From positions 1-64,000 of the forward strand of contig JACRQG010000027.1 of assembly GCA_016222805.1 (NCBI GenBank): DNA of 64,000 nucleotides, written 5' to 3'. A model generated the notes under the pieces. The model was not told the DNA's origin and ran no database searches. It worked only from the letters and a program-made list of their open reading frames with translations. Below, one piece after another: positions 8,116-16,129 of this stretch (the first letter of the stretch is position 1; each line of letters begins with the position of its first letter). The position numbers were made by a program, and so were the translations under genes. This DNA comes from Verrucomicrobiota bacterium (GTDB lineage Bacteria; Verrucomicrobiota; Verrucomicrobiia; Opitutales; Opitutaceae).

Positions 8116-9619
8116 CTAAGCCGGGGTCATGCAGTTGAAGGCATAGTCGCCAAAAGGCGCACCGTTTGGCGTCGTTGCTGGTGTGAAACAAATAACGACA
8201 GATTCCGTCGACACGACGGCGAACCAAACGGTGCGGTTGGATTTGGGCACGAAAGACGGGGTGAAGTCGATGCGGATTGGCTTTACCGACCAGCGCCTGA
8301 CGGCGCACGGCGGGCTGGCGGTATGGACGCGGTTTATCACGGAGCGTGGGTTGCGACCGCAGTTGCGCGCGGTGCTGCCGCATCGGCCGACGAGCCCGAA
8401 CGCGTACGATCCGTGCGACACGGCGCTGGGCTTTATCGGCGGCATCCTCTGCGGGGCGGACAAGCTGGCGCGGGTCGCGCACCTGGCGCACGATCCGGCG
8501 GTGGCCGAGGTGCTCGGCATCGAAGCGATCCCCAGTCAATCGACGCTGTCGCGCTTCTTCGCGCAGTGCGGCCGCCGCGCCGGCGAGGCGTTGTCTGGTT
8601 TGCACCGCTGGGCGCTGGAAGAACTGCCGGCCCGGCCCGAGGGCTACACGCTGGATCTGGATTCGTTTTCCCTGCTCCACGAGGACGGCCATCAGGAAGG
8701 CGTGCGGGTGGGCTACACCCGCAAGGGGCTCAAGCCCTGCCACCGGCCGATTGTGGCCGCGCTCGCGGAGGTGCCGCAGGTCGCGCATTTTTGGCTGAGG
8801 CCGGGCAACACCGCCTGCGTCAGCGGCGCGGCCACCTTCCTCGGCGACACGCTGGCGCGCTTGCCTGCCCAGATGCGCATCGCGCTGGTGCGCGCCGACA
8901 GCGGTTTTTGCACCCACGGCATGATCGCCGAACTGGAAGCACGTGGCCTGTCGTATATCCTGACGGCCGCCTTGCGCGCGCCGGTGCGGACCCTCTGTCG
9001 GCACGATGACACCGCGTGGACCCTGACCGAAGTTCCCGGGATCGAGGTGCAGGACGTCAGGCACGAAGGGGTGCGGCTCGTCGTCCTGCGGCAGCGCATC
9101 GTCGAACGACCCCACGCCGGAGGGAAGCAACTGCTCGAGGTGCCTGGCTACAAGTTCCAGGCGCTGCGGACCAACCTGCCGCCGAGCGTCCACGCCCTCG
9201 AGGTGTGGTGCCGCTACAACGGCCGCGCCGACATCGAAAACCGGATCAAGGAACTCGGCACCCAGTTCGGCTTGAAGGGCCTGTGCTGCCGCTCGTTCTG
9301 GGCGACGGAAGCCGCGTGCCATCTCGCGATCTGCGCCTACAACCTGTGCGTCGGCCTCCAGCGCCGGCTCGGCCAGCCCCAGCGCGCCGAGCTGACGACG
9401 TTGCGCTGGCGCCTGTTTTCCTGCGCCGCAGTCTTCAGCCGCGCGGCTGGCAAGCCCACCCTCAAACTCGCCGTCGCCTCTCCCCAACGCCGCCACTGGT
9501 GGCACGTTCTGCTCCGCCAAATCAGGGCCGACGACGACTGCGATGCAGTTGCCGCCCTCTCCGCCAGAGCCGGTCCTCACCAACTCATCTTGCCCTCAAT
9601 TGCATGACCCCGGCTCAGG
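8116..9619 (+). mobile_element. IS1380-type insertion sequence
   Basis: Imperfect terminal inverted repeats frame the transposase. The left end near 8119 reads AGCCGGGGTCATGCA followed by TTGA.GGCA, and the right end at 9591-9616 is its complement with two mismatches. The outermost few bases differ (ACTA left, CCTG right), so the exact ends are uncertain, and I see no clean target duplication. It lies just beyond the 3' end of the CBASS operon. Confidence 0.8.
8183..9607 (+). CDS. IS1380-family transposase
   Basis: A 474-aa DDE transposase. Features include the N-terminal SMRIGFTDQRLTAHGGLAV, the catalytic-type LDLDS strand, VRADSGF as the second acidic strand, and the YNGRADIENRIKELG motif typical of IS1380/IS4-group transposases, followed by FWATEAACHLAICAYNL. 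The GTG at 8183 is the first available start inside the left repeat. The frame is complete with no stops, so the element may still be active. Long frames on its opposite strand are shadows. Confidence 0.93.
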   Translation: MKQITTDSVDTTANQTVRLDLGTKDGVKSMRIGFTDQRLTAHGGLAVWTRFITERGLRPQLRAVLPHRPTSPNAYDPCDTALGFIGGILCGADKLARVAHLAHDPAVAEVLGIEAIPSQSTLSRFFAQCGRRAGEALSGLHRWALEELPARPEGYTLDLDSFSLLHEDGHQEGVRVGYTRKGLKPCHRPIVAALAEVPQVAHFWLRPGNTACVSGAATFLGDTLARLPAQMRIALVRADSGFCTHGMIAELEARGLSYILTAALRAPVRTLCRHDDTAWTLTEVPGIEVQDVRHEGVRLVVLRQRIVERPHAGGKQLLEVPGYKFQALRTNLPPSVHALEVWCRYNGRADIENRIKELGTQFGLKGLCCRSFWATEAACHLAICAYNLCVGLQRRLGQPQRAELTTLRWRLFSCAAVFSRAAGKPTLKLAVASPQRRHWWHVLLRQIRADDDCDAVAALSARAGPHQLILPSIA

Positions 9620-9736
9620 TTAATTTTTTAGCCGCTCCCACAGCGGCCCGGGCAACTCCGTTCGAAGAATGAATCGCATGGCCCGCCCTGCGATCCCTGC
9701 GCATAAACTATGTTCCCTCAGGTTTGAATACACTCC

Positions 9737-10876
9737 CTAGTCGGCGACCGGGTCACGATTCCGGACCAGTCCCCAATGGTCAAGGAAGCGAGCGCGCTCC
9801 TTCGGATCAGCCGGATCCTTCCAGAAATGCATTTTCCATTTGTCGACGTCGAATGGCGGGCGCGTTCCGTCCATAGCTGACAGGATGATCTTCTTGTTTC
9901 TCCCCAGCGCAAAGCCCAGTTCGATTCCACAGTTAAACCGAAGGCTCGTAATATCGACGACCGCTATGGAACACTCACCCAGATTCCGGAATATCTCCTG
10001 GTTCATCCACGCGTCGCGGCTCGGCGTCGAACCCATCTCGAATTTTTCATACCCAAGATCGGCTACCGAAGGATCCACCACCTTCCTAAAATAGGCCTCC
10101 ACGGCTGCAAAATTCGGGTCGCTGTCCGCCAGCAGGCGCACGAAAAAGGCCCGCGGCGCCCGCAGTTGATCGAGAATGACCGCGATATGCGCCGCCACGT
10201 CCTTTGGCTTCATCAACCGTTCCTTCAGCGCCAATCGGGAGAGAACAGAGTTTGGCGATGAACCATCGCGCAGCACGTAGGGTGGATTCGATGCCCCAAG
10301 GAATTCCCGCAGCAGCCGGCCGGAGCCGCCCGCGCCATCGCCCGAGCTGCCGGCAACATTCAGGTCGAGGGGAACCACCGGCCGCGCCCGTCGCAAGAAT
10401 TCGGTCGCAAGATGTTCGATGCCCTCGCCACCCCCGATGGCCAGCAGAACGTCGGCGAACTCCGCCGCCCGGCTGCGCCGAATGGCACCGGAAGCCCAGC
10501 CTGGCGGCACAAAACGCAGATGCATGGCCTTCGCCGCAAGCAAACGGTCCCAGTCGGCGCGATACTCGGGCGGAATCCGTTCCAGCGTCTTGAGCGTTGT
10601 GGTGCATGCGACGAACGGTCCCGCCGGCGACACCGACAACAGGCCCTTTGCGAGCAACTGCGAGAGACTCCGTATGATTTCCCAGTCAAAAGCAACCGGC
10701 AGACCATGTGCCCCGAGCGCCGGCAACCGTCCGGGCATGATCTCGAACCTAACCCCAAGCGGAGCAAGGCCCGCAACAGCCTCCCGCGCAATCTCGTGGG
10801 CGTACGCCGCAGTGGCCGCGTCGCAATCCGGCGCAATGCTACCTGCCACCAATACCACTGACCGATCGAGCCGCAC
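9737..10876 (-). CDS. CBASS effector candidate: SLOG-like plus TIR/deoxyribosyltransferase-like domains
   Basis: A 379-aa protein starting with GTG at 10876, three bases after the stop of the glycosylase-like gene, so it is the last gene of the operon. Residues 1-190 look like a SLOG/LOG Rossmann domain: SVVLVAGSI at the first strand and LLAIGGGEGIEHLA (GGG at 148-150) as nucleotide loop. Residues 243-345 form a second domain with AFFVRLLADSD, ECSIAVVDIT and FNCGIELGFALG, the pattern of TIR-like and nucleoside 2-deoxyribosyltransferase-like folds, with E319 as candidate catalytic residue. SLOG domains bind nucleotides, so the likely role is to sense the cyclic nucleotide and then cleave NAD+ or a nucleotide. 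I know of no exact described match; function is inferred. Confidence 0.7.
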   Translation of the reverse strand: MRLDRSVVLVAGSIAPDCDAATAAYAHEIAREAVAGLAPLGVRFEIMPGRLPALGAHGLPVAFDWEIIRSLSQLLAKGLLSVSPAGPFVACTTTLKTLERIPPEYRADWDRLLAAKAMHLRFVPPGWASGAIRRSRAAEFADVLLAIGGGEGIEHLATEFLRRARPVVPLDLNVAGSSGDGAGGSGRLLREFLGASNPPYVLRDGSSPNSVLSRLALKERLMKPKDVAAHIAVILDQLRAPRAFFVRLLADSDPNFAAVEAYFRKVVDPSVADLGYEKFEMGSTPSRDAWMNQEIFRNLGECSIAVVDITSLRFNCGIELGFALGRNKKIILSAMDGTRPPFDVDKWKMHFWKDPADPKERARFLDHWGLVRNRDPVAD

Positions 10877-10879
10877 AGG

Positions 10880-11539
10880 TTACCTGTCGATGCCAATCGG
10901 GCTGAGGAAATAGTCGCGGTAACGGCGTTCCTGCGTCGCGAACCGCCACAGCACGAGATCCACAACCGAAACCCGGTCTCCGACGATGTCCGCGATTCTG
11001 GAACAAAGGGCCGCCGCGGAGTCATAACCCGCCGTTTCGGCGATGCGCACCAAGTGGCGGTCAGGTTTGACCACATCCAAGCCAAGGTTCTTGGCCAAGT
11101 GCAGCGCCGTCACCGGCCCGACATAGGGGAGTTTCGCCAGAAACTGTTCGCGCTCACGGGCGATGCACTCCTTCACCCGAGGAAACCCGGACTTGGACAC
11201 CATCCAGGCGATCTCTAGGATGGAGCCGATCTTGGCCTCGTGGTTAAAAACCGTGAGCGCCTTGCGGCGGATGGCAAGACGGTCCCGGACAATGGCGTCA
11301 GCGCTGCTCCAGTCGCAAAACGCCTCCGTAATCATCGGGAACTTCACCTGTATCACGCGTTCGGCCATGCCGGCCGAGAGAACGACCCAGGCGGTTTCGC
11401 GGAGGAAATCCGACTCGGTGACTTCCTGGAAATCTAGGTCGTCCTGCCAGTCAATTTCATCCGCCCAGCCGCTGTCGAGCAGGCGGCGTTTGATGTCGAG
11501 GTAGCTGCGAACAAGTTGGTCCGCGTCGGGGTATTTCAT
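10880..11539 (-). CDS. cap11: HhH-GPD DNA glycosylase-like CBASS ancillary protein (Cap11/OGG-like)
   Basis: A 219-aa helix-hairpin-helix glycosylase-like protein. The hairpin is KLPYVGPVTALHLAKNLG (136-153) and the conserved aspartate of the family is D160 in VVKPDRHL. The lysine used by bifunctional OGG/Nth enzymes (GxxKTA) is replaced by valine (GPVTA), so lyase activity is unlikely. Type IV CBASS operons carry an OGG-like gene beside QueC-like and TGT-like genes, which is exactly the context here. Its role in defence is not settled; it may act on the modified nucleobase or on DNA. It begins 17 bases after the CD-NTase stop. Confidence 0.82.
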   Translation of the reverse strand: MKYPDADQLVRSYLDIKRRLLDSGWADEIDWQDDLDFQEVTESDFLRETAWVVLSAGMAERVIQVKFPMITEAFCDWSSADAIVRDRLAIRRKALTVFNHEAKIGSILEIAWMVSKSGFPRVKECIAREREQFLAKLPYVGPVTALHLAKNLGLDVVKPDRHLVRIAETAGYDSAAALCSRIADIVGDRVSVVDLVLWRFATQERRYRDYFLSPIGIDR

Positions 11540-11556
11540 CGCATGGTCCCGTTATC

Positions 11557-12465
11557 CTAATCAAAGGTGGACTTCCAGCCTGCAGTCGTGGGCGCGTTCT
11601 TGAGACGACGGGCAAGCCCATAGAGGCCGTTGCTAACGACCATGCGCTGCGTTGAGCCTGCACTGCCTAGGTATTCGTCAATATGTCCGGACTGGCCGGT
11701 AATGTCGGCGATTGGCGACATCACATTCTGTGCGCCTTGTTCCAAGGCATGCTGGACGGTGCCGCGCAGGGTGGGCGCACCCTGATAGCCGGCGAGGGAC
11801 TTCACACACAGGGCTTCCGCATGATAGCCCGAGATCTGTTGCTGCTCAGGTAGGCCCGCAACGGCGGCCTTGAAGAGTTTGATGGTCGGAACCAGCAAGC
11901 CGTTCAGCTTCTCGTTCGCATCTGTCAGCTTTTGCCGGAAGGCGCCGGGATCCACGGTCTTCCATCCGTTCCGCTCAGGGTTGGGGATGGAGATTTCCTT
12001 CCCGCTCTTTTTTGCCGGCAGGAGCTGGATTTCGGTCCCGTCCTCATAGGCGACGGTGACCGCCATCTTGCCCTTGTCGATGCGCTCGACCTTTGCCCGC
12101 GAAAGCTTCGTTTTCAGCGCCTGGTGGAAGCGATCTATCAGCTGCTGCGGAGATTCACCTGCATGCTCATCCGAATCGAGCACCACGAGCGCGTCCACAT
12201 CGCTCAATCCATCGACATAGGTATGCTTGGCTACCGACCCGCCGAAATTGAGCTTGTCGATTTCGACCTTGGAACCAAGCGCCTTGATCAGGTCGTCGAG
12301 GTATTCACCGATCTTCTCCACATCGCGCGAATTGAATTTCGCCAACAATCCGCGGAGGTAGTCGTTGATCTCAATGTCAGCATCCTGCTGCTGCTGTGCC
12401 TGCTGCAACAACTTGGCCAGCGATTTCGACTGCTTCGGGAAATATCTGCCGCCGCCGCCGCCCAT
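11557..12465 (-). CDS. CD-NTase (cGAS/DncV-like nucleotidyltransferase), CBASS signal synthase
   Basis: A 302-aa CD-NTase. The catalytic GS motif is GGS at 75-77, followed by SDVDALVVL with D89 and D91; the third acidic site is in YEDGTEIQLLP (about 142-145). It would make a cyclic di- or trinucleotide on phage infection. The start is ATG at 12465, preceded by GGAGG seven bases upstream and overlapping the TGA of the TGT-like gene by one base; a GTG one codon earlier is the only rival. The protein therefore begins MGGGGGRYFPKQ, and Met removal would expose an N-terminal glycine. This fits reported N-terminal deazaguanine attachment in type IV CBASS (recalled from the literature, not verified here). 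Confidence 0.92.
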   Translation of the reverse strand: MGGGGGRYFPKQSKSLAKLLQQAQQQQDADIEINDYLRGLLAKFNSRDVEKIGEYLDDLIKALGSKVEIDKLNFGGSVAKHTYVDGLSDVDALVVLDSDEHAGESPQQLIDRFHQALKTKLSRAKVERIDKGKMAVTVAYEDGTEIQLLPAKKSGKEISIPNPERNGWKTVDPGAFRQKLTDANEKLNGLLVPTIKLFKAAVAGLPEQQQISGYHAEALCVKSLAGYQGAPTLRGTVQHALEQGAQNVMSPIADITGQSGHIDEYLGSAGSTQRMVVSNGLYGLARRLKNAPTTAGWKSTFD

Positions 12466-13508
12466 CACGCACCTCCTTTCAGGTCTGGAATCTTTGACCT
12501 CATGACTTCATACGCTGCTTTTAGTTTATCGGCGTGCCACTCGAAAACCGAGAATTCTTTGCCGCCAGAATCCACGAACCGCTGGAAGGATGTCGTAAGT
12601 CGGCGGAGTGCACCGAGGTTGTTCTGCATTGCAAGGGCGCGCGCTCCATTCAAGTCGGTCTCGATACCGGTCGTCAGAAGCCCGTAACAATCCCGGTAAA
12701 TTGCAGTCCCCTCGTGATACGCATAACGCAGCCAAGAGACCCCGTCGAAGATTTCGGCCCCTGCAAAAAAATAGAGAGGCGTTATCAATGGATCCAAACC
12801 ACCCCAAACGTGGATCGGGATGGTGACGCCTTGGCGGTCCATCTCCGCGCGGATCGCCGCCAAGTTTTTCAGCCGCTCAAGCAAGTCACCGCCCAGTTCT
12901 TTTTCTGTTACACCCAGAACAGAGAAGTGCCTGAACTCTTTCACATTTGCTCGGAGTTCCGCAATGTTCAGGTGCCGGCGTCCTTTCGTAGTCGGTTTCA
13001 CGATGAAGTTCGTGATCCATTGAGAGTGCCCATGAAATAGATCTCGGCCTTTCTCCAATTGATGCTTCAGGGGTTTGTGGCGGGTGCCCCAGTCAAAGTT
13101 TGCAATTAGTAACGGAGCCGCCCTGGGCAGCTTCCTTAGGACCGCCTGGTAGTCCGTAACCGTGAATGGCCGTCGGGAATAATCCCCCTGCGATGGTTCC
13201 GTCGAGTCAAAGTCGGGCGCCAACTCATAGCCGCCGCTGTCGATGAGGACCACTTCGCGGTTTTTGAAATAGGCGGTCGGTTTCTCGAGAAATCCGTGTT
13301 TAATGTCGTAGGCGCTGATCAGTGTGCTGGTGCCGAGATATTCGCCGATGAAATTCAGTGCATGGTTGGCCTCGGAAAGCCGGGTCATCTTGCCTTTGAC
13401 TTTCTTGCCGAACGTCGGGAACCCCTTGCTCGAAAAGGACGGCACGAGGAGGGGCAGGTCGAGTTGTGCGCCGCCCGGCAACTTTAGTTTGCTTCTACGC
13501 GCTAGCAT
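12465..13508 (-). CDS. cap10: tRNA-guanine transglycosylase-like CBASS ancillary protein (Cap10)
   Basis: A 347-aa TGT-family protein from the ATG at 13508, which overlaps the end of the QueC-like gene by 14 bases; the longer frame upstream is antisense-like QueC sequence. The TGT substrate-binding strand is LIDSGGYEL with D90 in the position of the catalytic aspartate of queuine TGTs. IHVWGGLDPLITPLYFFAGA resembles the barrel end. The C-terminal CxCxxC zinc site of housekeeping TGTs is not present, which argues for a changed substrate. In type IV CBASS this protein acts with the QueC-like protein, reportedly on the CD-NTase rather than on tRNA. Confidence 0.88.
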   Translation of the reverse strand: MLARRSKLKLPGGAQLDLPLLVPSFSSKGFPTFGKKVKGKMTRLSEANHALNFIGEYLGTSTLISAYDIKHGFLEKPTAYFKNREVVLIDSGGYELAPDFDSTEPSQGDYSRRPFTVTDYQAVLRKLPRAAPLLIANFDWGTRHKPLKHQLEKGRDLFHGHSQWITNFIVKPTTKGRRHLNIAELRANVKEFRHFSVLGVTEKELGGDLLERLKNLAAIRAEMDRQGVTIPIHVWGGLDPLITPLYFFAGAEIFDGVSWLRYAYHEGTAIYRDCYGLLTTGIETDLNGARALAMQNNLGALRRLTTSFQRFVDSGGKEFSVFEWHADKLKAAYEVMRSKIPDLKGGA

Positions 13509-14091
13509 TGAATCCGATTTGTTGGAGAGCGCGGCACGTGGCGCAGTGGCGGCACGGCTTGGCCCCCCCGCGCTCGCAACTGTAAGTGGCGGCCAGTGGC
13601 GCGCCCGCGGCGCGACCATATTCCACCACCTGGCGCTTGGAAAACTTGAGGAATGGGACGCTGAGGTCGACGGCCCCCTGACTGTAGGCTTGTATGATCC
13701 GCCGCGTCGAACGAACAAATTGCGGCGAGCAATCGTAGTATCCGGTGCCGGCATGGGCGCCGTAACAGATAAGCCCGCTTCTTGAAGGAAGATAGGTGAG
13801 AGCTGCAAAGAGGAAGAACGCATTCCGGCCGAGAATCAGCCCATCCTTGAATTTCGTTTCGTGGTTGCTGTAGCGCAGTGTGTCCAAGGGAACGTTGTAG
13901 TGCCTGCAGACACGTCTGCTCGCCTTCGCCTCCTGCCGGGCGGCAAGCTGGCCGAAATCGATGAACAGGGCGCGGACCTGAGCCCCACGATTGAGGTGAT
14001 ACGCGAGGCACGCGGTGGAATCTATGCCGCCGCTGTGGAGAACAAGGACCTTTGCAGGCTTGACGTTGCCTTTGTTGGGTAAAGGGCTCAC
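13495..14091 (-). CDS. cap9: QueC-like 7-deazaguanine PP-loop enzyme (Cap9)
   Basis: A 198-aa member of the QueC family. The PP-loop is LHSGGIDSTA (SGGIDS at 20-25) for ATP activation. A four-cysteine zinc site closes the protein: C172, C180, C183 and C186 in SCERGGAKPCRHCATC. QueC converts carboxy-deazaguanine to preQ0; the CBASS version is thought to use related chemistry to modify the signalling enzyme. It is the first gene of the five-gene operon. The start is GTG at 14091 without a clear ribosome site, so the first few residues are uncertain. The protein is a little shorter than housekeeping QueC (about 220-240 aa). Confidence 0.9.
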   Translation of the reverse strand: MSPLPNKGNVKPAKVLVLHSGGIDSTACLAYHLNRGAQVRALFIDFGQLAARQEAKASRRVCRHYNVPLDTLRYSNHETKFKDGLILGRNAFFLFAALTYLPSRSGLICYGAHAGTGYYDCSPQFVRSTRRIIQAYSQGAVDLSVPFLKFSKRQVVEYGRAAGAPLAATYSCERGGAKPCRHCATCRALQQIGFNASA

Positions 14092-14446
14092 GTGTGTACT
14101 TAGGGTGCCAATACTGACGCTTGTGGCGTCTGCAATTGGCCCGGTAGCAGTCAGCCAGAAGATTCGGCCTTATCAAGTCTTCGTCTCGTGGCTGGCGCCC
14201 CGGTGCTACGGAATTGGCCTCCGGAATGAATTCTTGAACTCCAAAATCTTAAGCGCGGAAGCCATAAATCTCCCCTCTTTACCACGCCTCCGGATCACCA
14301 TGAAAAGCCGTGGTAGGTAACCGGATGCTAACGGAGTTGGGCCGGACCGGTGGTGCTGAAGCGGTTCGTAACGGGCGGGTGGCAATCCTCACGATGGCGG
14401 TTTTTTTTGGGAGCGCCGTGTTAGTGTCAGACCATTCCACTCTGCC
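14092..14446. other. Divergent intergenic region upstream of the CBASS operon
   Basis: It must carry the minus-strand CBASS promoter. TACCACG at 14280-14286 and its complement at 14309-14315 form a small inverted repeat, possibly an operator or a terminator. I see no confident -35/-10 pair and no gene. Confidence 0.4.
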
Positions 14447-14812
14447 ATGAACTTCTGTCGCCGCCAGAGTAGGTTCGGGTTGGTGTTCGGCCTGGGGATG
14501 GTTGCGTTCAGCCGAACCGCCGGGGCACCGGCGGCGAACCTGAGATCGCTCTACGAGGCGCACGAGTGGTTCCGGTTGCGCGAAGCCGTGCTGGCAATGC
14601 CCGTCCCGCCCGAGCCTTATCGGGCCGTGGTGGCGGCAGCCTTTCACGAAGATGCGACGGCCGATCACGTGATTCGGGAAATCCTGCTGGCGGCATCCAC
14701 CTCTTGGGAGGCGCGCGAGGCCCAGCGCCACTTCGGACCGGTGAGGCTGCGCCGGGAATTCCATCACCGAGAGCCGCAATCACAGCCCCTCCAAGCTATC
14801 AGAGTTACCTGA
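14447..14812 (+). pseudogene. Exported-protein fragment, probably 3' truncated
   Basis: A 121-aa frame. Residues 10-27 form a signal peptide (GLVFGLGMVAFSRTAGAPA), followed by LRSLYEAHEWFRLREAV and YRAVVAAAF, which resembles the start of longer secreted proteins with a TPR-like N-terminus known in this bacterial group. From about residue 95 (RRREFHHREPQSQ-like stretch) the sequence loses that character, suggesting the gene was cut by recombination. It may instead be an intact short gene; no family assigned. Confidence 0.4.
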
Positions 14813-14921
14813 CGCCAAGTTGGGCTACTGAACGGGAACCGGATCCCGTTCACTGCCTCAGTGCGGCTCCGCAGAAGCTCGAAAGCTTGCTGCCGGCTTT
14901 GGTCTTCTTTTCAGTGGTGCC

Positions 14922-15209
14922 CTACGGCAGGGCCCGCGGTCCGCGCTTTGCTGGGGACTTCGGCCGGGGCCGTTTTGTCTTCATTCGTCGCAGGGCCTCG
15001 ATTGGAGCGAGAATCTGCCAGACCTCCAAGCCAAAGGGCCGGCCAAGTCGTTCGACTGTTTCCAGCTTCACCTGGGGTTTCCGGCCATTCTCGATTTTCT
15101 GGTAGAACTTGAACTCGAACCCGGCGACTTCCGCCATCTGCTCCTGCGTCAGCCCGGCGCTCAGCCTGAGATGACGGAGTGAGATGGCCAATCGCCGGAG
15201 CGGATTCAC
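14922..15209 (-). CDS. XRE-family helix-turn-helix regulator
   Basis: A 95-aa protein. Residues 6-70 are an XRE HTH: LRHLRLSAGLTQEQMAEVAG, then QKIENGRKPQVKLETVERLG. The basic C-terminal tail (MKTKRPRPKSPAKRG) is probably disordered. The start is GTG at 15209 with no clear ribosome site. Just upstream, ACCGTAC occurs twice (15221-15227 and 15244-15250, same direction, 23 bases apart), a possible operator. It is divergent from the next two genes and may repress them. Confidence 0.82.
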   Translation of the reverse strand: MNPLRRLAISLRHLRLSAGLTQEQMAEVAGFEFKFYQKIENGRKPQVKLETVERLGRPFGLEVWQILAPIEALRRMKTKRPRPKSPAKRGPRALP

Positions 15210-15447
15210 CGCAGGACGTTACCGTACATCCTGCTTGCATAGGACCGTACGATAGTACTCCACTAATGGCCGATCGCCAATGGCCCCGCAGCCCGAATCC
15301 CTTGGTTCCGTCGGAAAGGAGATCTCCGGCCACGAACACGGTCCGGCAGTACAGGTTGGCAGGGATCCCGGCTCCCGAGCCCAGTCCAATCGGTGGATTC
15401 ATCCACTGTCCTGTCTGGTGCTCCTGGCCTGCGACTACCTGTGGACA

Positions 15448-15681
15448 ATGGTCGAGTGGGCGATGCTTCTGTGGGTGGTCACCATTCCAGTCACGTTTCT
15501 CGCGACGGCGATTCCCGTTTACTCCATTCAGCGCCGCCTGAACCGTGATGAACGTGACAAGGCGGCAGTAGTCGCGGTGGCCTGCGGAATCCTGGCCGCC
15601 GTTCCAACGCCAATCATGGGCACCGTTTTCGGAGGCTGGTTTCTCGCCGCCGCAGGTCTCAAAGCACTTTCGCAACGATGA
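15448..15681 (+). CDS. Small membrane protein
   Basis: A 77-aa frame from the ATG at 15448 with two hydrophobic segments (MLLWVVTIPVTFLATAIPVY and VVAVACGILAAVPTPIMGTV). The open frame extends up to 15280, but that part looks non-coding. The stop overlaps the start of the next gene (ATGA), so both are cotranslated. No family recognised; the start is uncertain. Confidence 0.5.
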   Translation: MVEWAMLLWVVTIPVTFLATAIPVYSIQRRLNRDERDKAAVVAVACGILAAVPTPIMGTVFGGWFLAAAGLKALSQR

Positions 15682-16058
15682 CGCCTTCCACCATTCGAAA
15701 GCACTTCGCGTATTTGGCCGCCAGCATGCTGGCTGCCGTCACCGGTATCGCCGCACCATCGGAAGGGGTCCTCAAACAGTGGTTGCACGATAAGGAGGCG
15801 GTCGTGGAGCCGCGCTGGTGGTGGCTGGACAAGACGCTAAAGCTGAAAGGCTATTCGATCACGGACCTGAAGGTGGAGAAGTGCGAGGAGTCGACAAAGC
15901 TCCAGCCTTGGAAGCAGAACATCGGCACCGTGTGGGTGGCTTTCACGTACCGGGAAGGAACGAGCTCCTTGAACTTCGACGCGGTCCTCACCTACACCTA
16001 TGAAGGTGCCTTGGTCCGGAACGAATACCTCGAATCCGTGATCATCAAACGCCGGTGA
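15678..16058 (+). CDS. Exported protein of unknown function
   Basis: A 126-aa protein starting at the ATGA overlap with the preceding membrane-protein gene. Residues 9-27 (FAYLAASMLAAVTGIAAPS) are a signal peptide. The mature part is tryptophan-rich near its start (EPRWWWLDKTLKLKG) and beta-like (GTVWVAFTYREG, AVLTYTYEGALVRNEYLES). No family recognised. Confidence 0.6.
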   Translation: MTPSTIRKHFAYLAASMLAAVTGIAAPSEGVLKQWLHDKEAVVEPRWWWLDKTLKLKGYSITDLKVEKCEESTKLQPWKQNIGTVWVAFTYREGTSSLNFDAVLTYTYEGALVRNEYLESVIIKRR

Positions 16059-16087
16059 TCCCGTATTCTTTTCGGGGACCTGATAGC

Positions 16088-16115
16088 TAAAAAAAGAGAC
16101 CCCGACGGGCCTCTT
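16088..16115 (-). terminator. Rho-independent terminator between convergent genes
   Basis: On the minus strand the stem AGAGGCCC/GGGTCTCT (one mismatch, loop GTCG) is followed by seven U residues. It follows the stop at 16130 of the DUF932-like gene and may also stop the plus-strand gene ending at 16058. Confidence 0.7.
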
Positions 16116-16129
16116 GTTTAACCCCGACA

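Noticed and set aside
7640-9583. Long minus-strand frame opposite the IS1380 transposase
   Set aside because: It is antisense to a well-supported transposase and has no recognisable domain; high GC keeps it open.
13502-14176. 224-aa minus frame overlapping the QueC-like gene
   Set aside because: Out of frame with the conserved PP-loop and zinc motifs; likely shadow.
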